Assembly: GCA_009760885.1 (NCBI GenBank)
Contig: CM019717.1
Coordinates: 49,105,366 to 49,169,365, forward strand
Length of the DNA stretch: 64,000 nucleotides
Direction of reading: 5' to 3'
Source of the DNA: Achatina immaculata
Taxonomy: Eukaryota; Mollusca; Gastropoda; Stylommatophora; Achatinidae
Part shown: positions 35,186-46,301 of the stretch, one piece after another
Numbering within the stretch: position 1 is the stretch's first letter
How the letters are laid out: each line of letters starts with the position of its first letter
Notes under the pieces: generated by a model
Databases searched by the model: none
What the model was told of the DNA's origin: nothing
What the model saw: the letters and a program-made list of their open reading frames with translations, nothing else
Made by a program: the position numbers and the translations under genes

Positions 35186-35855
35186 TCTTGTCTGGTCACA
35201 CCTACCGTATCTTCACCCTTGATGTAGTATCTTTATACACATCCATCCCGCATGATCAGGGACTTCAGGCCGTCAAGTTCTTTCTGAACAAAAGACGCAA
35301 TCCCTCTATTCCTACGTCTACTATTCTGCGCCTTATACGACTTGTCCTCCAACTCATTTCTTTTGAATTCAATGGCCTTTACTTCGACCAGATTAGTGGT
35401 GTAGCCATGGGTACCACGATGGGCCCCAGCTATGCGTGTCTATTTATGGGCCATTTCGAACACAAAGTTCTGAGAGCCTTTAGAGGCCCTTTTCCCGCCT
35501 TCTATAGACTCTACATCGATGACGGAATTGGGGTCACATCAATGCCAGAGGAAGATCTTAACAACTTTATCAGTTTTGTTAAGGGGTATAATCCTGTTAT
35601 TTCTGTCACCTCCCATATCTCTGCTGCTTCCGCTAACTTTCTTGACATTGCCGTTACTATCGGCCCTTCCGGGCTTACTACTTCTATCCACTACAAACCT
35701 ACAGACTCTCACAGCTACCTCCTGTACTCTTCCTCCCATCCCAGATCGTGTAAGGACTCTATTCTGTTTTCCCAGCTTCTTAGGTTGCGACGTTTGTGTA
35801 ATGAGGATTTGGATTTCCAGGATCAAGGCCATAAAATGCTAGATTTCTTCCGTTA
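35186..35855 (+). pseudogene. Penelope RT central and C-terminal part
   Basis: Open frame with TLDVVSLYTSIPHDQGL, SGVAMGTTMGPSYACLFMG and the catalytic YIDD (FYRLYIDDGIGV), then KPTDSHSYLLYSSSHPRSCK. It ends at a stop after LDFFR. The sequence between this stop and the endonuclease is in shifted frames. The catalytic Asp pair is intact, but the N-terminus is inverted, so the copy is inactive. Confidence 0.85.
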
Positions 35856-36273
35856 ACGCGGCTATCCAGAACATGTTCTCTCGTCATCTTGGAACCGCAT
35901 TAGCCATATATCGCGGCAACAAGCCCTCACCCCTAAACCGCACTGTAGTTCGGACAGAGTTAAACTGGTACTCACGTACCACCCTCATAGCTCGGCAGTT
36001 AAAAACATACTGTTTCGCCATCTTCATCTCCTCTAGACCTAGCATGATACACGCGAACTGTAGTCTACAGACGGGGACAAGAACTTCAGAGACCTTTTAA
36101 TTCGTAGTCATCATAAGACAGATGACACTTTTTATGGTACCCGACGTTGCGGACGCCGTAGATGCAACACTTGTCCGTTTGTTGTCGAGGCTAGCCAGAT
36201 CTCCTTCCCTAAGTCCACGTTATCAGTTCAGGAGGGTTTCACCTGTACTTCACGCAATGTTATTTAGGCTATT

Positions 36274-36501
36274 ATGTGCAAACATTGCGGTTTGAAGTAC
36301 ATAGGTGAGGCTGGCTTACAGTTAGGAGATCGATTTCGCCAGCATCTCAGTGATATTTCTAAGAGTGCCTGGGCACCTGTGGCTAAACATTTTTACCTTA
36401 GCAACCACAGGGGAAAGCAGGACATTTCTGTTAGTGCGATCCGCTCTTGTTCTGCTGATGTACGATCTCGGAAGGTCCTAGAACAGCGCCTTATTTTCTA
36501 G
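36274..36501 (+). pseudogene. GIY-YIG endonuclease domain of the Penelope-like element
   Basis: Frame reads CKHCGLKYIGEAG, DRFRQHLSDI and AKHFYLSNHRGK, ending at EQRLIF. The first half of the motif is G-L-K rather than G-I-Y, the second is Y-I-G; Arg, His and a later Glu are in place. An upstream frameshift separates it from the RT. Confidence 0.8.
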
Positions 36502-37436
36502 ACTGGCTGTCTCCACCCAGCTGGAATTAACAATGTTTTCAGCTTTCTGTAACTTCTTTAGTTTTCCACCCCCCCCCCTTTTTTTTAAAACTCTACTTTC
36601 TTTCTCTATGCTACTCCTCTCTACCACCACCCTCTTTTCTTCTCTGGCAACTTATTGGTGTCTTTAGGGTCTCGTCCTTTTCACCAGTTTCACATTTTCT
36701 CCCTGCAGGTGTTTATGTTTTTCATTCATTATCTCTCCTCGTCCCCTTCCTCCCCCCCCCCCCGACACCTCCTCTAGCGGCTATCATGTTTCTATTGCCT
36801 TTCCTCCCACCCCTTTCTACCACTTGTTTTCCTCCTCTCTCTCCACCTCTTCTTTACGATTGGCTCTATCTGGTACGATTTGTTGTGGTCAGCATGGTCC
36901 TTCCTTCTACTACACACATTTCTGTTTTCTACTTCTGAAGGAGGCCATATTTAGATAAGTTCTTGGTTTTTTGTTTTATTTTTGGTCTCGTTGTGCATGT
37001 AATCCTCGAAAAAGGCTCACGCCGAAATATCGGATGCTGTATGTTTTTCATTTATACATTGTCATACTTTCTATTCGTTTTTTCTCACCTTACTCACTCC
37101 CTCACTTTGTAAAACTGCACCATACACCTCTATCTACTTTTTTTATGTCTGAACTCTAGCCCTTTTGTTTTAAGTGTTTTTCCTGGCACATGGGAATTGC
37201 AAGAGAAAGTTTTGTGACTGTGTGTGTGTGTGTGTGGGGGGGGGGGGGTGATTTTTATATGAAACTTGTTTGAGTTAGGAACTGCCTGGTCTTGACTCTC
37301 CCAAGAGAGTAACTGGTGTAATTGTTATTCAAGGGAGACAATATCTTTAGTTTGTTTCTGTTTGAGGTGAAACAACTGTCTATTGTTACTCGCAGTCGGC
37401 GTTTTGATGTTAGTTAATGGTTTCACCAGTATATAT

Positions 37437-38869
37437 GGTTCTAAGGACTGTCATGGCCGGAGGTGGGGTGGAGAATTCGATCTCCACACAAACGGCGTGC
37501 GTCTCAAACAGCCTCTGGCAGTCAAGTCCAGCTCCTGGCCTTCCCGTGGCAGAACTGTTTAAACTGACAGGAGAAGGGGCGAAGGCGAATATCTGGTGCC
37601 TGAAAACCAGACACTTAGGGTAGATGAGTGGCACGTTTTGTAGCTCATCTACCGCTGCTGGCGAGATTCTTCAGCTGCCGTGTGTGGAGTGATGCTCCTC
37701 CCGGCCAATGAAGAAATGTGCAAATGGGGTTGCCGCGCGGCACCACTGCGGAAAAGGTGGCAGAAAGGATAAAGCGAAGCAAACAGTCAATTCACAGCAC
37801 CTCTGGACTGGAGGTCGGCCACATCCTGAGTGCAGTCATATCGGGTGAAATGCATGAACCGGCTTAATCCAGAGGTTAAGACACTGCTGGCGAGACTCTT
37901 CGAATGCCGCGCGTGGAGTGAAGCTCCTCCCGGTCAAGGAAGAAAACGCGGAAAAGAAATAAAGGTTGCTGTGCGGCGCCGATGTGAAAAGGTGAAGGAA
38001 AGGATAAAGTGAAGGTTAATCGGTATGTCCAGTAGTATCGCTGCGAGAGCTACACATACCACGGCACCTCTGCTGTAGAGGCCAGCCACGTCCGAAATAC
38101 ACCTACACTGGTGAAATATGCCTAAACCGGCACACACCAGAGGTGAAATTGATGGCTAGGCATGTCATGCCACCTACGCTCTAGAGGTCGGTCACACCGA
38201 TATACACTCACACTGGTAAAATATGCCTAAACCGGCTTATACCAGGGGTGAAACTTGAAGGCTACGCATGTCGCGGTACCTCTGCTCTAGAGGTCGGTCA
38301 CGTCCCAAACACGCCCATACTGGGATAATATGCCTAAATCGGCTCAACCCAGCGGTGGAAGTCACTAGTGGCGAGGATTCGTCCTCCTGGACAAAAGCTC
38401 CATTCTGGTCACAACTAGGAAAGGTAGCGGCCACGACCACAAAATGCTGAAGTCGGAGACAACCACCTCTCACCCGGCGGGGATGTATGCGTATCCTACT
38501 CACGCTGAGGTTTTCCGGTGAGAAAGTCCACACTGGACTGGATGGGCAACCACCTCTCACCCAGCGGGGATATACTGATATCCAAAACACGTCGAGGTCT
38601 TCCGGTGAGAAAGTCCAACTCTAGACTAAACTGGTGCAACGAAAACCACGGTGTCACGCAATCCCGCTTCTGAGACCCACCAAGAATACAAGCTCAAGCC
38701 CTGAGATACTCTGAACCTCTTGTGGTCCTCTCGGGGATCTCGTGTGATCCATTCGAGGACCACACGGGGGACCACGAGACTTAACGAAGACTACAGGCGT
38801 AAATTCAGCAGGATCACAGGGCGGTCTTGGTGGTAGAAGCGAACGAGGAAGAAGAAGAAGAAGAAGAAG
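37437..38869 (+). mobile_element. GAA-tailed composite retroelement, copy 1 (1433 bp), 12-bp TSD
   Basis: Direct repeats ACCAGTATATAT at 37425-37436 and 38870-38881 bound it. It starts GGTTCTAAGGACTG and ends in an AAG/GAA tail. In order it has a 5' unique part with a 9-bp hairpin (GTAGATGAG/CTCATCTAC, about 37620-37652) and two copies of a CTGCTGGCGAGA unit (~240 bp). It then has four or five copies of a ~108-bp unit (GCACCTCTG ... AGAGG ... AAACCGGC), two copies of an ~84-bp unit (CACCTCTCACCC ... CCGGTGAGAAAGTCC) and a 3' unique part. There is no convincing ORF. TSD, tail and 5' truncations elsewhere indicate LINE-type mobilisation. Confidence 0.85.
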
Positions 38870-38889
38870 ACCAGTATATATCTATGAAG

Positions 38890-40430
38890 CTATTACTATC
38901 ATCGTCGTGTTTCATCACTAAATTCGAATTGTCGAAGATATGTTGATTCCACTATATGTAGTACTACTGTGCGAACCTGATACTTCCTGCCAGAGTATAT
39001 CTCACAGGTGATGTCATCTGTCTCGTTGTGAGATGATTTAAGTGTGAGTTCTGTCAATAATATTCGTCTGAAATCAACTTTCTGTCTCACCGTGACACAT
39101 TACACTACACAGTAGAAAAGAGAACCGTTAGTACGCTGTAAAAAGTTGAGATGTCAACTAAAACAGCAGCTGTAGAGTAGTTGTAATACAGGGAACGGAT
39201 AAATGGGCTAATATGACTGCATAGCCGCGAGTGCTAGAGATACAGAACTAGCCAAGACCGTGTCCTCGTTTCTCTGTGTTAGAAGTAACAGGTTCAGCCT
39301 CGCTGGCGTGGGAGGGATGGCCGTAGTCCTCATGATGGTGGAGTCTGCCTAGTGCTTTACTGGACCCACTCTGTGTCTTCAAGCTAGCTACCACAACTCA
39401 TTTCAAATTCGATACTATACCTGTGTGTCAACATCTTCACTGCGCCGACTTTAATAACATTGTGCTCACAATTCCATGGATATGCAACAAGATAGTAACA
39501 GAACAGAAGCCGCCATGAGACCAAAATTATAGAATTGGGCCAACTGATTTAATTCATTTCAGTTACCTAGATAGTAGCATTTGAAGCAGCCATGTTGCTG
39601 TACATATCCTGCTTCGCTTGGGCAGCTGGTTTGGAGAAAGCGTCCTGTACACGTTACATTTCCCTCTATTTCAACTCTGCCAGTCATCTGCAGAGGAATG
39701 ACAAACTGTTAGAAGTGCAGGGAATATCAGAAAGTGGATAGATTAAACCTCGACACAAACAGCCTAAGAGTTCTTCCCCCTAAATTTTTCTCTCTGTACT
39801 TCCTCCCATGGCCTTGGACTTCGGAGTCACCCCCCCCCCCCCAAGACAGTGAATTTGACAGGGACCAGGGACTAATAGCAGAGCCACAGAGGGGAGAGGA
39901 AAGATCCAGGGAGTGCACTGCTACAGGTCCCAGAGGATTTTTCCTGTTTTACATGTGGGCGCCGAGGGCTGTGGGGGGGGGGGGGGGGGGTTATAAAAAT
40001 AAGCAAGGTGGGATGGGGGACGGGGAGTGGAGTTTTGTACCGATTTACAAAATTCCTCTGGGAAGTCCTCACTGGCAGTATAGCTTACTGTCATATGTTT
40101 GTAGGTGAACTCGTCCAGATACATAATTAACTAAGAAAATCAGTATTATAGAAGTACCAGTGTTTCACTTCAAGCACAAAGCAATAGAAACAAAAAGGAG
40201 AACGATGAAAAGATTCTTCAATATGGTCCAGGGAAGTTTTTCTCCATAACCCAATTCTTTCCTGAGACAGAGACGTGAGAAACATGCGTGGCCAACGAAT
40301 AAATTCGATCAACAATATCAAAGACCGGAACGTAATCCAGCGAACATATTTGATGCACACGAAGAAGTTGTTGTTCATAGCTTAGATTCAACAAGGAGAG
40401 CTTTTCGTGTAACTTTTATTATTATTACTA
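38890..40430. other. Non-coding, with SINE S2 fragment and poly-G
   Basis: A reversed S2 fragment (GGTGGAGTCTGCC) is at 39301-39365. C- and G-runs lie at 39830-39842 and 39973-39990. No gene is supported. Confidence 0.4.
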
Positions 40431-40779
40431 TTTTATATTTTTAGATTTCGTGCAAACAAAAATAACATAATGGGACAATGACTCATCTCTACGTGTGTCA
40501 TTTGTACATTTGTGTAATTCACGCCAAACGTGCTTTGTCTACTATTTCTCAAAGGTTAACCTTACAACGCTGTGCGAAATCACTGTACTATGCGAAACTA
40601 AATTGTTTCTCATTTTAAAAATGTATACATGTCTCAAGACGTGGTAATCTAAGTACTTTAACAAGTGAAGATCCTACCTTATATACCTCTTACAGTTGTT
40701 TATGTAGGAAACAGTACACGCTACGTCAGTAACCAATAACTGTTTTTGCATGTTGTATAGAATATATCTCATAAAGTCC
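40431..40779 (+). repeat. Copy 2 of the ~340-bp dispersed direct repeat
   Basis: Same order and strand as 32611-32949, with an extra ~20 bp near 40490. It directly precedes a GAA-tailed element copy. Confidence 0.8.
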
Positions 40780-40782
40780 TTT

Positions 40783-41820
40783 GTTGAAAAGACTGCTATA
40801 GCCGGAGGTGGGGTGAGGGATAGGCTCTCCACTCCAATTAAATGTCTCCAAGGCGTGCGTCTCAAATAACCTCTGACAGTCCGAGTCCACCTCCTGGCCT
40901 TTTCGTGGCGGAACTGTTCAAGGTGACAGGAGAAAGGGCGAAGGTGAATATCTGACGCCTGAAAACCAGACGTTTTCGGGTAGATGAGAGTCTTGTTTGG
41001 TAACTCATCTAGGAGAAGAAAAACTCTGAAAACCCGCTGCTGGCGAGATTCTTCAGCTGCCGTGCGTGGGCTGAGACTCCTCCTGGCCAATGAAGAAAAA
41101 TGCATTTAGAGTTGCCGCGCAGCGCCGTCGTAGAAATGGTGAAGGACATAATTAAGTGAAGTAACAGTAGTCTTGAGGTCAGGAATACTCAAATCACGGC
41201 ACCTCTGCTCTAGAGGCCGGCCACGTTCTATATACACCCATATTGTGGCAGATTGCATAAACCGGCTTAACCCAGGGTTAAACTAAGACACTGCTGGCGA
41301 GATTCTTCGGGTGCTGCGCTTGGGGTGAAACTCCTCCCAGCCAATGAAGAGAATGCGAAAAAGCGATTAGAGTTGCCGTGCGGCGCCGATGTGAAAAGGT
41401 GATGGAAAGGATAAAGTGAAGCTTAATCGGTATGTCCAGTAGTCTTGCGGCGAGAGCTATTCATACCACGGCACCTCTGCTCTAGAGGCCGGCCACGTCC
41501 GATATACACCCATACTGGTGAAATATGCCTAAACCGGCTTATCCCAGGGATGAAACTTGATGACTGCTCATGTCACGGTACCTCTGCTCTAGAAGTCGGT
41601 CACTCTTAAACACGTCCGATAATACGCCTAAACCACCTTAAACCAGGGGTGAAACTTACTCATGGCGATGATTCATCCTCCTAGACAGAAGCTCCGTCCT
41701 GGTTACAACTAGGAAAGGTAACGGCCACGACCACAAAATGCTGAAGTCGGAGACACTGGACCAATGCAGTCTAGATATTAGGCAACAACCTCTCACCCGT
41801 CGGGTGAGAGGTGGTTGCCT
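40783..41820 (+). mobile_element. GAA-tailed composite retroelement, copy 2, broken at a palindrome
   Basis: The 5' part (AGCCGGAGGTGGGGTG) through the 108-bp units matches copy 1. The copy then runs into AGGCAACAACCTCTCACCCG (41780-41799), mirrored at 41801-41820, and never reaches its 3' end. RTE sequence follows directly. Confidence 0.75.
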
Positions 41821-41830
41821 ATCTAGACTG

Positions 41831-42480
41831 GAAGGCCAAAAGAAATGATACTGGACAGTCTGACGGGATGGTGTTAGAGGAGATCACTAATTGAGCCGAT
41901 GGCCTGCATAAAGGATCGTGTACTCTGGAGAAGCATAATAGCCAACGCCAGTCGGCACGGCACCTGATGATGATAATGACATTATATGTCCAACGAATGA
42001 TGACTGTCGCTTTTTTATGGATTTAATTAGATTCCTTTCTACATTTGCTATTATTAGATATCGATCTGTAGACTGTCCATGGCTCATTTCCAAAGAGCAG
42101 GACAGGCTCAGTATAGCATTTCATAACTGTCTTTCTGATGTTCAGTGAGAGAAATTAGCATCATTACACAAAATGTTTCTATTTGTTTCAAAGCTGGTTT
42201 GGCTTGTTTTTTCTGTTTTCTTTTCTATTCTTACTTCCCTTCTGATGTTATTCGCCTGAATATTTAAATATATGCACTGTGTCAAGGTTATTAATTGTAC
42301 TTTGACCCTGCTTATAAGTGGGTTCCTTTTTTCGTGATATGACCATTGTTTCTGTTTTCTTGTTATTTAAGATGAGTCAATCTCTCTTTTACTACTGTAT
42401 CTTTCTGCTGGCTCTTTTCATTTTTTTTGGCTCTTAGTACTGTATCATCTGCATATTGTTCATATTTTTGCCTGCAACCC
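41831..42480. mobile_element. RTE LINE fragments in opposite orientation
   Basis: 41831-41975 is a plus-strand RTE 3' end (GATCGTGTACTCTGGAGAAG) with a GATGAT tail. 41985-42480 is minus-strand RTE internal sequence (ERNLIKSIKKRQSSFVGHI). The two 3'/internal parts abut. Confidence 0.7.
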
Positions 42481-42489
42481 GGGTTCCTG

Positions 42490-43660
42490 GTGTGGTTTTC
42501 ACTTCTTTCATTATAATATATACGGATATACTTTATATGGCTGGTTCTTGATTTCGATATATGCTGGATTGGTAGTGGGATTTATTGAGCAAATACAGAG
42601 AAACGCAGACGAAGAGCAACGACATAGACCAATACTAGTTCTACTTTACAATAGAACCTTTAGCCTGCAATGGTCTTATATCAACACAGGAGTTAAAATT
42701 CAGTCATATGAAGAAATAATCGACTGTTTAAAATTACAGTACACGTTAAATTTTAATACGAAACTGTCTTCTGTATTTGCTTTGCACGTTTGACTAAAAT
42801 TGCGACCGAAGCAATACCGCGTTATTTCGAAATGTGATCATGTGTATTACTCCGCCAGCAAAAAAAATATTTCTCCATTTAATTAATAATTACTTATGTT
42901 CATGTATGATTTATATTAAATACTAAGTTTAAAAAATCACATCATGAAAATAAGGGATGAAAGTTTTTTTTAGAAGAAGTAAAGATGAAAATCATTTCGA
43001 TATCAAATCCTTGTTGTCGATTTTAAACTGTAAATAGGTCACTCAAGGCGGCGCGTTTCAAGTGATGTGTATGTGTCGATCTATGGTGTCCCGAAATTGA
43101 TGGCAAAGTAAGCATAAAATGCAGCTTGCATAAGATGTAGTGTTAACTTTGTTAAATTGTTTGTTTAAAATATTATTCTATGTGACTGTAGTTATGGCTT
43201 GTTGCATATAACTATATTTCGTTTACATTGCTCATTGTCTTTCTTACCACTATATGATTCCCGCGCTAACATAGGGTATCAACAGTCAAAATTTTAGTGT
43301 GAATAAATTAATATATTGTATACAATGGAGTTTTGAGTTGATTAGTTGATCCTTTGTAAAATGAAAAAAAAAAAGCCGGTAAAATGATTACTTCCTGTTT
43401 GTTTCAAAAGTTGTAAACACGATGTTATTGAACCACACTATCGTTATAAATCACTTTCAACGCTAGCTGTTTCGTCAGTCCGTATCATCTCAGACTCTTC
43501 AATGCAGCACGTGATGATGTTGATGACAACCCTGCGTAGAAGAGGGAGAGTGAAGTTTTGGACTTTTTAAATGTAGAGGAAAAAAAAAAAAACTTCCTGG
43601 CCACTATTGGTTCTTTCGTCACGTATTGTCTGGTTCTTTCGTCTCCTTCCTCATATACCT
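42490..43660. other. Unassigned stretch
   Basis: A plus frame at 42548-42793 (81 codons) has no known motif. GGCGGCGCGTTTCAAG near 43050 is a local GC-rich spot. No gene is supported. Confidence 0.35.
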
Positions 43661-43664
43661 TTCA

Positions 43665-43989
43665 GTATTGCGGGTACAAATAGACTACTAGACTGGGCAC
43701 AGCGGTTGCTTCGTATAAAGAGGATGGATGGAAACCAGAATATAAAATAAATATCAGTATTACAATACCAAGATCATATCAAGATAATCCTGCTTACATG
43801 AAAGTAACAAGTGCTATGAATTGCAAAGAACACCTCATCATGTGCATATCTGAGTTACTCAAACCATTTACAGGAAAGTTACATTTTATTGCTAGAACTC
43901 AAGTACGTCCAGAATTAGACATTGTCAAAGACAGTGGTCTTGCTAGGATTTTTCGAAACTGGTACAAATGTACCTTTCACTTTACATGA
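43665..43989 (+). CDS. Unidentified coding-like fragment, frameshifted
   Basis: After an acceptor-like CATATACCTTTCAG near 43664, one frame reads IAGTNRLLDWAQRLL. Near 43720 the open frame changes to one reading YKEDGWKPEYKINISITIP, then HLIMCISELLKPFTGKLHF and QVRPELDIVKDSGLARIF, ending at TGA at 43987-43989. Composition is protein-like over about 105 residues. The frame change suggests a decayed gene or a mobile-element piece. I do not recognise it. Confidence 0.3.
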
Positions 43990-44194
43990 CGTACTTTCTG
44001 AAATACCTATTTCATCAATACAACATTCGGAACCTCATACTTTTTTATTATATAATTGTTTGTTTGTTCTTTTTTGTGCAGTCTCCCTGTAACTGCAAGC
44101 TGTTGTTCTTTGCAGCCAGTGGTGTAGAGGCACAGCATTGTATTGGTGTGGGAGTGGGTTATAGTATCTACTTTTCAGTCCCTGAGTACAGCTA

Positions 44195-44345
44195 AAAAGC
44201 AGGGGGTATGCAATGCTTCTTTAGCAGACTCCACCACCATGGGGACTATGGCGATCCCTGCCCCGTTAGGCTAGCCCTGTTACTGGGGGTACCTTGGAGA
44301 GGTGGGTAAGGGTCTTGGTCAGCTATGGTTCATTAACCCTGACGC
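44195..44345 (+). repeat. SINE family S2, best copy
   Basis: GCAGACTCCACCACCATGGG, CGATCCCTGCCCCGTTAGG and CTATGGTTCATTAACCCTGA are shared with the fragments at 3.2, 26.8 and 39.3 kb. No tRNA boxes are evident in this part. Confidence 0.55.
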
Positions 44346-44436
44346 TAGCATATCAGCTATGGGTCACTGAATGCTTCATCACAGTGTATTTACCCCCTTT
44401 TATTATGTAAAAATAACTACAAATGTCAGCAAGAAT

Positions 44437-45329
44437 ACACTGCTGGCGAGACTCTTCGGATGCTGCGCGTGGAGTGAAGCTCCTCCCGGTCAAGGAAGAA
44501 AATGTGGAAAAGAAATAAAGGTTGCTGTGCGGCGTCGATGTGAAAAGGTGGTGGAAGGGATAAAGTGAAGTTTAATCAGTAGTATCGCTGCGAGAGCTAT
44601 ACATACCACGGCACCTCTGCTCTAGAGGCCGGCCATGTCCGAAATACACCTACACTGATGAAATATGCCTAAACCGGCACACGCCAGGGGTGGAACTTGA
44701 TGGCTATGCATGTCACAGTACCTCTGCTCTAGAAGTCAGTCATGTCCCAAACACGCCCATACTGGGATAATATGCCTAAACCGGCTCAACCCAGGGCTGG
44801 AAGTCACTAGTGGCGAGGATTCGTCCTCCTGGACAAAAGTTCCATCCTGGTCACAACTAGGAAGGGTAGCGGCCACGACCGCAAAATGCTGAAGTCGGAG
44901 ACACTGGACCAGGGCAGTCTAGATAGGCAACCACCTCTCACCCGGCGGTGATACACGGGTATCTCAAAACATGTCGAGGTTTTCCGGTGAGAAGGTCCAA
45001 CTCTGGCCTGGGTGGGCTACCGCCTCTCACCCAGTGGGGATGCACTGATATCCTAAACACGCCGAGGTCTTCCAGTGAGAAAGTCCAAGTCTGGACTAAA
45101 CTGGTGCAATGAAAACCACGGTGTCACACAATCCCGCTTCCGGGACCCACCAAGAATACAGGCTCAAGCCCTGCGATACTCTGAACCCCATGTGGTCCTC
45201 TTGTGGATCTCATGTGGTCCTTTCGGGGACCACACAGGAGAACATGGGACCTAACGAGGACCACAGGCGTAAATTCAGTAGGATCACAGTGCGGTTTTGG
45301 TGGTAGAAGCGAACGAAGGAGAAGAAGAA
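44437..45329 (+). mobile_element. GAA-tailed composite retroelement, copy 3, 5'-truncated, 12-bp TSD
   Basis: GTCAGCAAGAAT at 44425-44436 and 45330-45341 flanks an 893-bp insertion. It starts inside the CTGCTGGCGAGA unit and ends with the AAG tail. It keeps the 108-bp units, two 84-bp units and the 3' part. Confidence 0.9.
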
Positions 45330-46301
45330 GTCAGCAAGAATTAAGTGCTTGTGTGAAATTATTTTATTACTTTACTCACAGCAAGATGATGTGTATATCT
45401 TTACATAATGCATACGTGTTGAACCAAAATCAAAAGTGCTCAATTCTCCTCCTTGCAAATTGAGCATCATCATCCTACTGGCCATGATATCCTTATTTCG
45501 CTGTCTACTTTTTACTAGGTTTTGTATGATATAAACTGGTTATGGTAACTGATGATCTCCAAAACTTTTAGTTTTTTTGGTTTTTTTTTTTTGTGTAATT
45601 TGCAATTGCCCATTAATGTGATCACTGGCCACAGAGTTAGATGATGGGATTGGTTGGCTTTCAGGGCAGCAGTAAAAGCTAGATGTATCATGGTACAAGC
45701 ATGGATATTGAATCATTATGTGTGGACCACACAGATACGCAGCAATTTTAAAACAGAAATAACAGTAGCACTTTACAACTTCATACCACTGCCAAAAAAG
45801 GGTAACCTGAAATTATGCACAAACTACAGAACTGTTGCCCTGATTAGTCATGCCAGTAAAATTCTGTTAAAAATCATAATGGCTAGACTTCGAAAGAAAA
45901 TAGAAGTCAATATGGGCCAAACTGGTTTCAGGCAAGGAAGAGGATCAAGAGATCATATATTCAGTATAAGATTAATAATAGAGACATGCAGAGAGTTTAA
46001 TGTGAATCTATATTTAGCCTTTATAGACTACTCAAAGGCATTTGATTGTGTACAACACCAGAAACTTTGGGAAAAAATGGGATTTTCAACACATTTAATA
46101 CAATTAACATTACTGTTGTATCTAGACCAACAAGCAGCAGCAAGAATAAGTGGTGAAACAACAACTTGGTTTGACATAAAACAAGGGGTACGTTAGGGGT
46201 GCATATTTTCACCCTACTTATTTAACTTGTATACTGAAAATATAATGAGGAATGTTAGAGGAGATGTAGACAAAGAATATTACGATGCCATAACAATTGG
46301 A

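Larger units (their letters stand above)
34525..37140 (+). mobile_element. Penelope-like element, inverted 5' piece, single 16-bp TSD
   Basis: Direct repeats TTTTATGTCTGAACTC at 34509-34524 and 37141-37156 enclose the whole structure. The left piece (34525-35185) is in minus orientation: an RT N-terminal block (ELYIQEAMGQLSN, YLLPKIHKPGNQGRPIVSA) fused to the terminal sequence. The right piece is in plus orientation: the RT from TLDVVSLYTSIP onward, GIY-YIG endonuclease, then the same terminal sequence. So the outer ends form a long inverted repeat (about 34570-34790 against 36915-37140). Penelope-like elements are known for RT plus GIY-YIG and for terminal repeats in direct or inverted order. 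Confidence 0.85.

Noticed and set aside
39973..39990. Poly-G run as a functional G-quadruplex
   Set aside because: A single homopolymer next to C/G microsatellites; no feature nearby depends on it.
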